From: Zymomonas sp.
GTDB taxonomy: Bacteria; Pseudomonadota; Alphaproteobacteria; Sphingomonadales; Sphingomonadaceae
Reading direction: 5' to 3'
DNA: 37,205 nucleotides
NCBI GenBank assembly: GCA_027489105.1
Contig: JAIYAJ010000360.1
Coordinates: forward strand, 1 to 37,205
Of the stretch, positions 27,739 to 37,205 are shown in pieces. The notes below the pieces were generated by a model. That model was given only the letters and a program-made list of their open reading frames with translations. It was not told where the DNA came from and made no database searches. The stretch's first letter is position 1. Every line of letters starts with the position of its first letter. The translations under genes were made by a program, and so were the position numbers.

Positions 27739-28878
27739 TCAGTCCTCGCCGGAAATCAGCACGCGGTTGCGGCCACCATTTTTGGCTGCGTAGAGCGCCT
27801 CGTCGGCGCGCCTGAGCATGTCGCCCTCGCCCTCGCCCGCCTGAAGCTGCGCGATGCCGGCCGAGAAGGTGACGGTGCCGAGCGGTTCGCCCGTCGTCTT
27901 CGATACGAGATGCCGGCCGGACAGCTCGTCGCGAATCTCGTCGATCCGCATCGCCGCACGACGCGCCATAATGCCATCGAACAAGACGAGGAACTCCTCG
28001 CCCCCGAAGCGACCGACAAACGCATCCTCTCCGGCCCCCTCGACAAGCGCATCTGCCACCATCTTCAGGATCCGGTCGCCGGTGTCGTGGCCGAAATTGT
28101 CGTTGATCTTCTTGAAATAGTCGATGTCGCAGAAGGCGACCGACAACGGAGTCCCCTCCTCGGCCGCCTGTGCCATCGCGCGAGCGAGGCGCGACTGGAA
28201 GGCCCGGCGGTTGGCGAGACCGGTCAGCGGATCGCTTTCGGCCACCGCCTGCGCCTCGGCGAGATCATCCTGCAGCGACGCCATCTGCGACCCCATTTCG
28301 GCGAGCCGACGCTCTGCATCCTGGGTCTTGCCGATCATCGTGCGGGTGAGATCGAGCATCAACTCCAACGCGCGGGTCGCGGGTTCGCCCCCGGCGTCGA
28401 GCGCAGCTGCGCCGCGATCCAGGGCATTGCCATAGGCATTGGCATCGGATCGCGACTGGCCGACCAGGCTGGCGGCAAGCAACATGCTCTGATGCGCCTG
28501 GTCGATCAGCTTTTCGAGCAACTCGGACGAAACCTTGCTGCTGACACTTTCGACGATCTGCTGCGCGACATCATGACGCAGGAAGCCATCCTGCGCGATC
28601 GCAGCGTCGACCGCAGCGACCACGGCCGGATCGTTGCCGCCGATATACTGATAGCCGAGATCATAATTGGTCGGCGTCGGATCGAGCCGGTGCGCCTTCA
28701 GGAAGATGCCGACGCGGGAGAAGAGATCATTGGCAGCGGCTTCGGCCAGCGGAGCCGGAACCGGCGCGGCGGCGGAAGTCGTCCGCCCCTGCGGCTCGGC
28801 ATCGGTCGCTCGTCCAAAGATCGAATCCAGGCTCCAGCCCTTGCGGGCGGGCGATGACGGGAGCTTTCCTTCGTACAT
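27739..28878 (-). CDS. GGDEF diguanylate cyclase
   Basis: A 379-residue cytosolic protein. The last 170 residues form a GGDEF domain with the active-site motif RFGGEEF, the DPLTGLANRRAF start and the CDIDYFKKINDNFGHDTGD metal/substrate region, so c-di-GMP synthesis from two GTP is expected. The RxxD product-inhibition site usually found just before the motif is missing (the corresponding stretch reads AGEDAFVG). The N-terminal 200 residues show no named domain by eye; they hold a helical region with coiled-coil-like heptads near 190-215. No transmembrane segment is present. It precedes guaB on the same strand but is separated by 129 bp. Confidence 0.9.
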   Translation of the reverse strand: MYEGKLPSSPARKGWSLDSIFGRATDAEPQGRTTSAAAPVPAPLAEAAANDLFSRVGIFLKAHRLDPTPTNYDLGYQYIGGNDPAVVAAVDAAIAQDGFLRHDVAQQIVESVSSKVSSELLEKLIDQAHQSMLLAASLVGQSRSDANAYGNALDRGAAALDAGGEPATRALELMLDLTRTMIGKTQDAERRLAEMGSQMASLQDDLAEAQAVAESDPLTGLANRRAFQSRLARAMAQAAEEGTPLSVAFCDIDYFKKINDNFGHDTGDRILKMVADALVEGAGEDAFVGRFGGEEFLVLFDGIMARRAAMRIDEIRDELSGRHLVSKTTGEPLGTVTFSAGIAQLQAGEGEGDMLRRADEALYAAKNGGRNRVLISGED

Positions 28879-28930
28879 GACACCTGCTCGGAAAATGACG
28901 CGTTAGGGATATTCGCCCCGCGCTTAATTT

Positions 28931-29383
28931 TCAGTGCTCCGAACATGGTAAATATTCTCTATCCGGCTCGATCCAGCCGCGGCGCGCCTCGACCGAAAAG
29001 AGACGTTCGCTGGTAAAGAAGCGCAGCGGCCAGTCGCGCGAACCTTCCGCGGCTTCAAGCAGGCCGTTGACCCGATCGAGCAGTGCGGGCCGGTCGCAGC
29101 GCGACAGCCAATGACGCACCCCGGCGACATAGCAGCGGGTTATCGTTTCATGATAACCCGCCATGTCCGAGTTCACCCCGCCCTTGGCCTCATTGAAACC
29201 ACCGATAATCCCGCGCAGGTCGCGATCCAGGTCGACATCCGGACGTTCGACGATCAGCCACAGACAGGCCGCCAGATGCGCCTCATGCGTCCAGGCCTCG
29301 ATCGGCAGCGACCGGTCGAGCAGCCCCTCGCCGATCCCGCGTATCTCCGACTCGTCCTGAAAAAAATGCACGGATTTGGACAC
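28931..29383 (-). CDS. Conserved protein of unknown function
   Basis: A 150-residue soluble protein. The key stretches are EIRGIGEGLLDRSLP, WTHEAHLAACLWL and GVNSDMAGYHETITR, with several His residues (WTHEAH, GYHETI) that could form a metal site; this is inference. I recognise it as a recurring hypothetical protein in alphaproteobacteria but know no function. The longer start ATG 29416 sits in the loop of the pckA terminator hairpin. GTG 29383 with a GGGGGG-rich ribosome site upstream is preferred. It lies between pckA and the GGDEF gene, all on the minus strand. Confidence 0.7.
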   Translation of the reverse strand: MSKSVHFFQDESEIRGIGEGLLDRSLPIEAWTHEAHLAACLWLIVERPDVDLDRDLRGIIGGFNEAKGGVNSDMAGYHETITRCYVAGVRHWLSRCDRPALLDRVNGLLEAAEGSRDWPLRFFTSERLFSVEARRGWIEPDREYLPCSEH

Positions 29384-29397
29384 GCCGCCCCCCAATG

Positions 29398-29430
29398 AAA
29401 AAGGGCGCCCCGACATGGTCGGGACGCCCT
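29398..29430 (-). terminator. Rho-independent terminator of pckA
   Basis: On the minus strand, after the pckA stop, a 13-bp stem (29418-29430 pairing with 29402-29414, with one G-U pair) encloses a 3-base loop and is followed by five T's (complement of 29398-29402). The stem is GC-rich. This should end the pckA transcript, so the unknown gene downstream probably has its own promoter or is reached by read-through. Confidence 0.85.
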
Positions 29431-29452
29431 CGATCCGATCTGATCGAGCCGA

Positions 29453-31051
<1,599 letters not shown>

Positions 31052-31306
31052 ATTTATCTCCTATACGGGTGTGGCCACCGTTTTTCCGGGTGCCGCTCCT
31101 AACGTGTAGGTACGTGAAGACTGGGGCGAATCCAGCCGGGCATCCTCCGTACCTTTCTATCTTTCGTCCCGCGCATAGTTTCAAAGGCAGGGATCGTAAA
31201 GGGTGCGCTGCACGGTTGAACCTGCTCGGGCACTGGGCTAGGCAGGCAGCCGCATTAAGGCCGTCCGTGCTGGCCGTCATCATCTCTCGGGAGGCCCCAC
31301 GGTCCC
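31052..31306. promoter_or_regulatory. pckA/chvI divergent control region
   Basis: A 255-bp gap that must hold promoters for both genes. It contains a 7-bp inverted repeat AGGTACG (31108-31114) and CGTACCT (31148-31154) with a nested CTGG/CCAG pair. A short palindrome-like stretch with ACGG at one end and CCGT at the other (31075-31091) sits just before the pckA ribosome site. Which are binding sites or RNA structures is not known. No small gene is convincing here. Confidence 0.4.
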
Positions 31307-32014
31307 ATGTCGGCCACGATCGCGCTAGTCGATGACGATCGCAACATCCTCACATCGGTTTCTATTGCCCTCCAGTCGGAAGGCTTCACCGTCAGGGTCT
31401 ACTCCGACGGGGAGACGGCGCTCAAGTCGCTGCTGGACAATCCACCCGATCTTGCCGTGCTCGACATCAAGATGCCGCGGATGGATGGCATGGAACTGCT
31501 CCGCAGGCTGCGCGAGAAGAGCAGCATCCCGACGATCTTCCTGACGTCCAAGGACGATGAGCTCGACGAAGCGCTGGGCCTCGCGATGGGCGCGGACGAC
31601 TATATCACCAAGCCCTTCTCGCAACGCCTGCTGATCGCCCGGATCCGCGCGATCCTGCGCCGGACCGAGGCGCGCAGCGAACAGGACGACGAGACGGAGA
31701 CGCCAGCGGCCGAGAAGATCTTGCGCGGCCGGCTTGAGATGGATCCGGCGCGGCACCGCGTGACGTGGCAGGGCAAGGACGTCACACTGACCGTAACCGA
31801 ATTTCTGATCCTCGAGGCGCTCGCCCAGCGCCCCGGCTTCGTCAAGTCGCGCGACCAGCTGATGGACACCGCCTATCAGGACGACGTCTATGTCGACGAC
31901 CGCACGATCGACAGCCACATCAAGAGGCTGCGGCGGAAGTTCCGGCAGGTCGATTCCGAGTTCAAGGCGATCGAGACGCTCTACGGCGTAGGCTACCGCT
32001 TTGCCGAGGAATAG
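31307..32014 (+). CDS. chvI: Response regulator ChvI
   Basis: A 235-residue OmpR-type regulator. The receiver domain has the acidic set DDD at residues 9-11, phospho-acceptor Asp53 in [10 protein letters not shown], the Thr in FLTSKDD and Lys in ITKPFS. The winged-helix output domain occupies about residues 140-233 and ends in [10 protein letters not shown]. ChvI and the sensor ChvG form an acid/envelope-stress system essential in many alphaproteobacteria, controlling envelope, exopolysaccharide and carbon metabolism genes. GGGAGG lies upstream. It is divergent from pckA and overlaps chvG by 14 bp. Confidence 0.94.
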   Translation: MSATIALVDDDRNILTSVSIALQSEGFTVRVYSDGETALKSLLDNPPDLAVLDIKMPRMDGMELLRRLREKSSIPTIFLTSKDDELDEALGLAMGADDYITKPFSQRLLIARIRAILRRTEARSEQDDETETPAAEKILRGRLEMDPARHRVTWQGKDVTLTVTEFLILEALAQRPGFVKSRDQLMDTAYQDDVYVDDRTIDSHIKRLRRKFRQVDSEFKAIETLYGVGYRFAEE

Positions 32015-33590
32015 CCGCGCGCTGGGCACACCCGAGGCCGCCGCCCGCACATCCCTCACCTCGCGTATCCTGGCGGTCAACATCTTCGCGCTCGCCATGC
32101 TGGCGGGGGGCTTCTTCTATCTCGACAGCTACCGGTCCCAGCTGATCGATGCCCGGTTGGAAGAGACCGAAACCCAGGTCCGCCTGATCGCGGAGGCTTT
32201 CGTCGTGACTCCGCCCGATGATCGCGGAAAGCTGCTGGCGAAATTCGGCCATGTCACCGAAACGCGGCTGAGGGTCTATCCCTATAGTTCGGGCGACGTT
32301 ACCCCGCCGACCACGGCGCCGTCTTTCGACAGCTGGAGCTATTCGCGCCCGACCTATGAGTTGCGCGATCCCGCGCAGGAGGAATGGCAGAAACGCGCCG
32401 CGCGCTTCCTCGACCGGACGATCGACGTCATCGTCGGCGCGGATCATCCGAAAAGGTTCAGTGAACCCGCAAACGACACACTCGAGGCGTGGCCGCTGGC
32501 CTGGCAGGCCGCGCAGGTGCACGGACTTGCGACCGATGTGCAGCGCGCTCCCGACCGGACCCCGATGATCCTGGCCGCGATCGATATCCGCGATGGTCGC
32601 GGCGGCGGCAATGTTCTCCTTTCAACCGAGAATCAGCGCGACATCACACGCATCGTCCGCGCCGAGCGGCTGCGGCTCGGCGTCGTCCTGCTGATCGTGG
32701 TGCTGGTATCGGTCAGCCTGTCGCTGTTTCTCGCCCGCACCATCGTCCGCCCTTTGCGCCGGCTTGCCCTCGCTGCGCATCGCGTGCGCCTCGGCCGGGC
32801 GCGCGAAGTGCAGGTTCCGCGCCTTCCCGAACGGCGCGACGAGATCGGCACGCTGGCCCGAGCCCTGTCCGACATGAGCCTGGCGATCCGGCAGCGGATC
32901 GACGCGACCGAAGCCTTCGCGGCGGATGTTGCACATGAGCTGAAAAATCCGTTGGCCTCCCTGCGGTCAGCGGTCGACAGCCTCGACCTCGTCAAAAATC
33001 CCGATCTTCAGCAGCAGCTTATAACCGTTATCCGAGACGATGTCGCAAGACTCGACCGCCTGATCACCGATATTTCGGAAGCGTCGCGGGTGGACGCCGA
33101 ACTTGCCCGCGCGCGGTTCGAATCGATCGACCTGGGGGTGATGATCGAGGGATTGCTGGCGACCCGCGAGAGTCGCGGGCGCAATGGCAGCGTCCGCGTG
33201 GCCTTCGCCCGTCCTCATCGCGGTACGGCGGTGGTGTTCGGCGACGGGTCGCGCCTGACGAGGGTGGTCGAGAATCTCGTCGAAAATGCCGTCTCTTTCT
33301 CGCCCGAAGGCGGGCTCGTCCAGGTGTCCGCGACCCGCGACGGCGATGATGTCGTGATCAAGGTGGAAGACGAGGGACCGGGCGTGCCGGCAGACGCGCG
33401 GGAGGCGATCTTCAATCGCTTTCACAGTGAGCGTCCTGATAGCGAGGCCTTTGGCCGACATAGCGGCCTGGGCCTCGCAATCGCCAAGGCGATCGTCGAA
33501 GGCCATAATGGCAGCATCCTCGCGATGGACCGGGACAATGCGCCGAAGGGTGCCAAGTTCGTCATAAGACTGCCTGCGCGGAGCCTGTGA
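32001..33590 (+). CDS. chvG: Sensor histidine kinase ChvG
   Basis: A 529-residue membrane kinase. A first transmembrane segment at about residues 20-42, a periplasmic sensing domain of about 180 residues, and a second segment at about 225-245 lead into a HAMP region. The phosphorylation motif [20 protein letters not shown] has His312. The ATPase domain has [10 protein letters not shown] (N box), DEGPGVP (G1) and the [16 protein letters not shown] box. The start is TTG 32001, within the end of chvI, since no ATG or GTG lies before the first membrane segment. This is a tentative choice. It pairs with ChvI, and hprK follows immediately. Confidence 0.92.
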   Translation: MPRNSRALGTPEAAARTSLTSRILAVNIFALAMLAGGFFYLDSYRSQLIDARLEETETQVRLIAEAFVVTPPDDRGKLLAKFGHVTETRLRVYPYSSGDVTPPTTAPSFDSWSYSRPTYELRDPAQEEWQKRAARFLDRTIDVIVGADHPKRFSEPANDTLEAWPLAWQAAQVHGLATDVQRAPDRTPMILAAIDIRDGRGGGNVLLSTENQRDITRIVRAERLRLGVVLLIVVLVSVSLSLFLARTIVRPLRRLALAAHRVRLGRAREVQVPRLPERRDEIGTLARALSDMSLAIRQRIDATEAFAADVAHELKNPLASLRSAVDSLDLVKNPDLQQQLITVIRDDVARLDRLITDISEASRVDAELARARFESIDLGVMIEGLLATRESRGRNGSVRVAFARPHRGTAVVFGDGSRLTRVVENLVENAVSFSPEGGLVQVSATRDGDDVVIKVEDEGPGVPADAREAIFNRFHSERPDSEAFGRHSGLGLAIAKAIVEGHNGSILAMDRDNAPKGAKFVIRLPARSL

Positions 33591-34030
33591 TGGTGGCGGC
33601 CGGTAATCCGCTTCATGCCTCCTGTGTGGTGATCGGCGGGCGCGCCCTGTTGATCGCGGGTCGATCCGGGAGCGGAAAATCGGACCTCGCGATGCGCCTG
33701 ATAGATCGCGGCGCTGCACTGCTCTCGGACGACTATACCGAGCTAATTGCGAGAGCCGGGCGGCTGATAGCGCGTCCGCCCTCCACCATCGCGGGCAAGA
33801 TCGAACTGCGCGGGGTCGGTATCCTCGATATGCCCCATGTCGGCGAGGCCCCCGTTGCCTTGCTGCTCGACCTCGACCGATCGCCCGAGCGGCTTCCCGA
33901 GGAGCCCCTCGCATCCATCTCCCTCCAAGGCATATCGATTCCGGCGTTAGGCTTTGCTCCATTCGAGGCGTCTGCCCCGATCAAGGCGGAGCAGGCGTTG
34001 CTGCTTCATGGAGTGGGAGGATCGCAATGA
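33590..34030 (+). CDS. hprK: HPr kinase/phosphorylase (short alphaproteobacterial form)
   Basis: A 146-residue protein, less than half the length of Firmicute HprK because only the catalytic C-terminal domain is kept. Walker A is GRSGSGKS at residues 24-31, the catalytic acidic pair DD is at 47-48, and the signature GKIELRGVGILDM is at about 69-81. It phosphorylates or dephosphorylates the regulatory Ser of HPr, encoded downstream. ATG 33590 overlaps the chvG stop (TGATG); GTG 33587 is an alternative. It fits the alphaproteobacterial pattern in which HprK lies beside chvG and the PTS-Ntr genes. Confidence 0.93.
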   Translation: MVAAGNPLHASCVVIGGRALLIAGRSGSGKSDLAMRLIDRGAALLSDDYTELIARAGRLIARPPSTIAGKIELRGVGILDMPHVGEAPVALLLDLDRSPERLPEEPLASISLQGISIPALGFAPFEASAPIKAEQALLLHGVGGSQ

Positions 34031-34953
34031 GCCGGACATCGCTGCCCCGCCGGATATTGTTCGTCACCGGCATGTCAGGTGCGGGCAAGAAGACTGCGCT
34101 CAAGGCGCTCGAGGACATGGGCTGGGAGACCGTCGACAATCTCCCCTTGTCGCTGCTCGACCGCTTGATTGCCGTTTCGCCCGCCGAGGGGAGCATCGAC
34201 GAACGACGCCCGCTCGCGATCGGGATCGACAGCCGGACCCGCGATTTCGACAGCAACCGGCTCGTCCGCCGCGTGGTCGCGCTCAAGACCGAGGGACGCG
34301 ACGCCGGCATCCTCTTTCTCGACTGCTCGGGGGCGGAAATCGCCCGGCGCTATTCGGCGACGCGAAGCCGCCATCCGCTCGCCCAGGACCGGCCGATCGA
34401 GGACGGCATCGTCCATGAGCGGGAATTGCTAGCCCCTCTGCGCGCGGCCGCCGACGAACTGGTCGACACTTCGGAAGTCTCGACCAACGATCTCCAGGCC
34501 TCGTTGCGCCGCAGCCTGGGCGACGCGACCGGCGCCGGCACGACGCTGACGGTCATGTCCTTCGGCTTTTCGCGCGGGGTGCCGCGCGACGCCGATCTGC
34601 TGTTCGACATGCGTTTTCTGCGCAATCCGCACTGGGACCCGCAGCTGCGGCCGAAGACCGGGCTCGATCCGGATGTGGGCGCCTATATCGTGCAGGATCC
34701 GACCTATGCCGAGGCCAAGCAGCGAATCGAGGATCTGCTGCTGCTGCTCCTTCCGCGCTACGAGGCCGAGGGCAAAAGCTATGTGACGATCGCCATCGGA
34801 TGTACCGGTGGAAAGCACAGATCGGTGCATTTTGCGGAAACACTCGCAAGCCGGTTGCGCGAGGCAGGTTTTTCGCCCACGGTCCGCCATCGCGATCTGA
34901 CTCACCAGAAGTCCGACGTGCAGGAGAACGGGGTGCCAGGCTTAGGATCATGA
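34027..34953 (+). CDS. rapZ: RapZ/YvcJ family nucleotide-binding protein
   Basis: A 308-residue protein of the RapZ family, P-loop proteins that bind GTP or ATP. In E. coli RapZ handles small RNAs of amino-sugar synthesis; in other bacteria the role is less clear. Conserved parts are GWETVDNLPLSLLDRL, RSRHPL, FGFSRGVPRDADLLFDMRFLRNPHWDP, and the C-terminal IAIGCTGGKHRSVHF. The Walker A stretch reads GMSGAGKKT at residues 15-23. Lys22 replaces the usual Ser/Thr that holds the Mg ion. The ATG overlaps the hprK stop. Confidence 0.92.
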   Translation: MSRTSLPRRILFVTGMSGAGKKTALKALEDMGWETVDNLPLSLLDRLIAVSPAEGSIDERRPLAIGIDSRTRDFDSNRLVRRVVALKTEGRDAGILFLDCSGAEIARRYSATRSRHPLAQDRPIEDGIVHERELLAPLRAAADELVDTSEVSTNDLQASLRRSLGDATGAGTTLTVMSFGFSRGVPRDADLLFDMRFLRNPHWDPQLRPKTGLDPDVGAYIVQDPTYAEAKQRIEDLLLLLLPRYEAEGKSYVTIAIGCTGGKHRSVHFAETLASRLREAGFSPTVRHRDLTHQKSDVQENGVPGLGS

Positions 34954-34972
34954 CCAGCGGGTTTAATGTCAG

Positions 34973-35380
34973 ATGATCGGATTGGTGCTCGTTACCCATG
35001 GCCGCCTCGCGGCCGAGTTCGTGACGGCTATGGAGCATGTCGTTGGGCCGCAGACCGCTATCGAGGCGATCTGCATCGGACCGGATGACGACATGGAGGG
35101 TCGCCGGGCCGATATCGCCAAGGCGGTTAAGGCCGTCGACGACGGCTCCGGCGTGATATTGCTGACCGATCTTTTCGGTGGGACCCCGTCGAACCTGGCC
35201 ATCTCGCTGATGGAGCCCGGTAGGGTCGAGGTGATCGCCGGCATCAACCTGCCGATGCTGATCCGCCTCGAAGGCGCCCGCAAGATGATGAAGATCAAGG
35301 CAGCCGTCGGCGCCGCCCGCGACGCCGGGCGTAAATATATCTCGGTCGCATCCGAGGTTCTCGGGGAAGCCGCCGCATGA
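34973..35380 (+). CDS. PTS system EIIA component, mannose type
   Basis: A 135-residue cytosolic protein of the EIIA(Man) fold. The phosphorylated His9 lies in VTHGRLA, and LLTDLFGGTPSN is at about residues 63-74. In alphaproteobacteria this EIIA sits with HPr and HprK without a sugar EIIB/EIIC partner and acts as a regulatory phospho-relay output, not in sugar import; no permease is nearby here. It lies 19 bp after rapZ, and its stop overlaps the HPr gene. Confidence 0.92.
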   Translation: MIGLVLVTHGRLAAEFVTAMEHVVGPQTAIEAICIGPDDDMEGRRADIAKAVKAVDDGSGVILLTDLFGGTPSNLAISLMEPGRVEVIAGINLPMLIRLEGARKMMKIKAAVGAARDAGRKYISVASEVLGEAAA

Positions 35381-35649
35381 CGACCGTCAGCCGTGAGGTC
35401 CAGATCACCAACATCCGTGGGCTTCATGCCCGGGCCAGCGCGAAGTTCGTGACCCTCGCCAGCTCGCACAGCGCCGAGGTCGAAGTCGAGAAGGATGGCT
35501 CGAAGGTCGCCGGAACGTCGATCATGGGTCTGATGATGCTCGGTGCCGCCAAGGGCGACAGCATCATCATCTCGGCAAAGGGCGATGGCGCCGAAAAGGC
35601 GCTGGCTGCGCTCACCGAGCTGGTCGAGAATAAATTCGGCGAGGAATGA
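35377..35649 (+). CDS. ptsH: HPr family phosphocarrier protein
   Basis: A 90-residue phosphocarrier. His17 in RGLHARASAKF is the site phosphorylated by enzyme I. Ser48 in AGTSIMGLMML matches the regulatory serine targeted by HprK, present here together with its kinase. It passes phosphate from the PTS-Ntr enzyme I (ptsP, not in this window) to the EIIA encoded just upstream. The ATG overlaps the EIIA stop. Confidence 0.94.
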   Translation: MTTVSREVQITNIRGLHARASAKFVTLASSHSAEVEVEKDGSKVAGTSIMGLMMLGAAKGDSIIISAKGDGAEKALAALTELVENKFGEE

Positions 35650-35737
35650 CCCGGCGCCTGCCCGCCCCGTCGATGCCGCTGCCACTATCCATCGTTCGCC
35701 TGCGCGACCCGCGCGGGCCCCATCGGAGCATGGTCCC

Positions 35738-36541
35738 CTGCCCCGTCAGATAACCGCCTTCTCCAACACGCTGGTCAAGCGGGTCCGGTCGCTCCGCGAG
35801 AAGCGCCATCGGCGCGAGGAGGGCCTGTTTCTGGCCGAGGGCCTGCGCATCCTCACCGAAGCATCCGATGCCGGCCATCTCCCCGAATATATCTTCTTCG
35901 CGAAGGACGGGGCCGATCACCCGCTGACGCAGAGGCTGATCGCTGGGGTCGAGGCCGTCGGCGGCGAAGCCATCGAGACGAGCCGCGATATTCTGTCGAA
36001 GCTGTCGGGCAAGGACAATCCGCAGACCGTGCTCGGCGTCTTCCGTGAATGGGACACGTCGCTCACCGCGATCGACCGCGCACAGGCTAACATCTGGATC
36101 GTCGCCCAGTCGCTGCGCGATCCGGGCAATCTCGGGACGATCCTGCGCACCGGCGACGCCGTCGGGGCTGGCGGGCTGATCCTCGTCGACGACTGTGTCG
36201 ACCCCTTTTCGGTGGAAGCCGTGCGCGCCACCATGGGGGCCTTGTTCACGCAGCGGATCGTTACCGCGCGCTGGCCCGAATTCATCGCCTGGCTGCGCAG
36301 CGGCCCCGGCGAGCTGATCGGAACGAGCCTGCGCGCCGTGCACGATTATCAGGAGCCGCGTTACACTGCGCCGACCTTCATTCTCGTCGGCAACGAAGCG
36401 CAGGGGCTTCCGGCCGACTATGAGGACCAATGCGATCGGCTGGTGAAGATCCCGATGCTGGGCAAGGCCGACAGCCTCAATGCCGCCGTGGCGACGGCCG
36501 TGATGGCCTATGAGGTGCTCAACCAGCGCCGGAAGCGGTGA
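35738..36541 (+). CDS. TrmH/SpoU family RNA methyltransferase
   Basis: About 267 residues. An N-terminal substrate-binding part (KRHRREEGLFLAEGLRIL) is followed by a SPOUT domain with VAQSLRDPGNLGTILRTGDAVGA, VEAVRATMGALF, LVGNEAQGLP and KIPMLGKADSLNAAVATAV. It should 2'-O-methylate a ribose in rRNA or tRNA; the target cannot be told. The start is a puzzle. Homology begins about PRQITAFSN, yet no in-frame ATG, GTG or TTG lies between the HPr coding region and that point. CTG 35738, with GGAG nine bases before, is my choice. The earliest in-frame starts lie inside ptsH (GTG 35543, ATG 35585). One base difference would open an ATG at 35730. Confidence 0.8.
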   Translation: MPRQITAFSNTLVKRVRSLREKRHRREEGLFLAEGLRILTEASDAGHLPEYIFFAKDGADHPLTQRLIAGVEAVGGEAIETSRDILSKLSGKDNPQTVLGVFREWDTSLTAIDRAQANIWIVAQSLRDPGNLGTILRTGDAVGAGGLILVDDCVDPFSVEAVRATMGALFTQRIVTARWPEFIAWLRSGPGELIGTSLRAVHDYQEPRYTAPTFILVGNEAQGLPADYEDQCDRLVKIPMLGKADSLNAAVATAVMAYEVLNQRRKR

Positions 36542-37035
36542 ATCGGTTGGGACAGGATCGCCCCAATTATATCACCCCGGCCGGTTTTGCCGCGATGCGC
36601 GCCCGCTATGAACAGCTTTTCGGCGTCGATCGCCCGGCGCTCGTGGAGGTCATCAGCTGGGCGGCGGGCAATGGCGATCGATCGGAAAATGGCGACTATA
36701 TCTATGGTCGCAAGAAACTGCGCGAGATCGACCGCGAACTCGGCCATCTGTCGCGCCGCATGAAATCGGCCAAGGTGGTCGATCCGGCGCGCCAGGAGGA
36801 TCGCAGCCGGGTCTTCTTCGGCGCGACCGTGACGATCGTCGATGAGGATGACGAGGAGCGGACGCTGACCCTGGTGGGAACCGACGAGGCCGATGCCTCG
36901 CAGGGTCGGATCAACTGGTATTCGCCGCTCGCGATGGCGCTCAAAGGCGCTGCGGTGGGGGATGTGCGCCGCGTCAGCCTGCCCGGCGGGACGCGCGATT
37001 ATGAGATAGTGGCGATCGCCTACCCGGACGCCTGA
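36538..37035 (+). CDS. greB: Transcription elongation factor GreB-type
   Basis: A 165-residue GreA/GreB family protein. Gre factors enter the RNA polymerase channel and stimulate cleavage of backtracked transcripts. The N-terminal coiled coil has NGDRSENGDYIYGRKKLREIDREL, with the acidic tip residues, in the GreB-like form (YIYGRKK). The C-terminal domain has GRINWYSPLAMALKGAAVGDV. The GTG start overlaps the methyltransferase stop (GTGA). GreB is preferred over GreA from the tip sequence. Confidence 0.9.
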   Translation: MNRLGQDRPNYITPAGFAAMRARYEQLFGVDRPALVEVISWAAGNGDRSENGDYIYGRKKLREIDRELGHLSRRMKSAKVVDPARQEDRSRVFFGATVTIVDEDDEERTLTLVGTDEADASQGRINWYSPLAMALKGAAVGDVRRVSLPGGTRDYEIVAIAYPDA

Positions 37036-37055
37036 GTTTCATCCGAATGGAGGAA

Positions 37056-37084
37056 GCGGGGCCACCAAATGCCGGCAGCCCCGC
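37056..37084. terminator. Possible hairpin terminator between convergent genes
   Basis: GCGGGGC at 37056-37062 pairs perfectly with GCCCCGC at 37078-37084 around a 15-base loop. It lies just after greB and before the end of the minus-strand gene. There is no long T run on either side, so it is a weak candidate for a two-way terminator. Confidence 0.35.
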
Positions 37085-37092
37085 CCCGTTCA

Positions 37093-37205
37093 TCAATGCC
37101 GGACCTGGACCTCGCTGCCGTCGGGGCTCGTCGCGCCTTTCAGAGTGAGAGCAAGTTCGTCGGCCTCGGTCCAGTCGATCGCGGTCAGGCGACCGGCCAG
37201 CGCCA
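37093..37205 (-). CDS. 3' end of an unidentified gene (partial)
   Basis: On the minus strand the open frame ends ALAGRLTAIDWTEADELALT...GSEVQVRH with TGA at 37095-37093. Codon use is typical of the window, and the frame is open to the window edge. It converges on greB. The 37 visible residues do not identify a family. Confidence 0.5.
   Translation of the reverse strand, partial: ALAGRLTAIDWTEADELALTLKGATSPDGSEVQVRH

Noticed and set aside
31069..31335. 88-codon frame in the pckA/chvI gap
   Set aside because: It crosses the pckA leader and the chvI start and has no homology signal or ribosome site.
35646..35752. Short frame starting with ATG overlapping the ptsH stop
   Set aside because: It stops after 35 codons and is out of frame with the methyltransferase; its position suggests a remnant or chance start.

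Overview
The window is a stretch of a GC-rich alphaproteobacterial chromosome, almost certainly a member of the Sphingomonadales (Sphingomonas/Rhizorhabdus-like). The evidence is the pckA / chvI-chvG / hprK-rapZ-EIIA-HPr arrangement with a short alphaproteobacterial-type HprK, the lptD-surA-pdxA-rsmA operon, an EL222-like LOV-HTH regulator, and sphingomonad-style TonB receptors. Gene density is high, there is no intergenic gap above about 260 bp, and many genes are coupled through ATGA or GTGA overlaps. No integrase, transposase, CRISPR array or rRNA was seen.

Layout. 1-1863: end of an unidentified gene, then a periplasmic DUF4198 protein and an ApbE flavin transferase. 1935-3587: purS-purQ, a GFA-type zinc protein and a YnfA-type membrane protein, facing a YhhQ/VUT transporter. 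4408-4484: tRNA-Arg(UCU). 4485-12572: a transport islet with two DUF3526 ABC permeases, one ABC ATPase on the opposite strand, and two divergent TonB-dependent receptors. The same 17-bp operator-like sequence precedes the permease operon and lies between the two receptor genes. 12573-14161: a renalase-like FAD oxidoreductase coupled to folE. 14304-17233: a LOV-HTH photoreceptor/transcription factor directly upstream of cofE-cofD-cofC, three genes of coenzyme F420 biosynthesis.

17234-24382: pepA, and divergently the outer-membrane biogenesis operon lptD-surA-pdxA-rsmA. 24407-27609 (minus): guaB-rsmB-TPR protein. 27739-29383 (minus): a GGDEF protein and an unknown conserved protein. 29453-36541: pckA divergent from chvI-chvG-hprK-rapZ-EIIA(Man-type)-HPr, then an RNA methyltransferase. 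36538-37035: a GreB-type factor, followed by the 3' end of a gene on the minus strand.

Functionally most of this is core metabolism and envelope biogenesis. The accessory parts are the receptor/ABC islet beside the tRNA gene and the LOV/F420 block. The most interesting idea is that a blue-light receptor may control a deazaflavin (F420) pathway in a proteobacterium. The second is a shared regulatory sequence tying together the split ABC/TonB islet.
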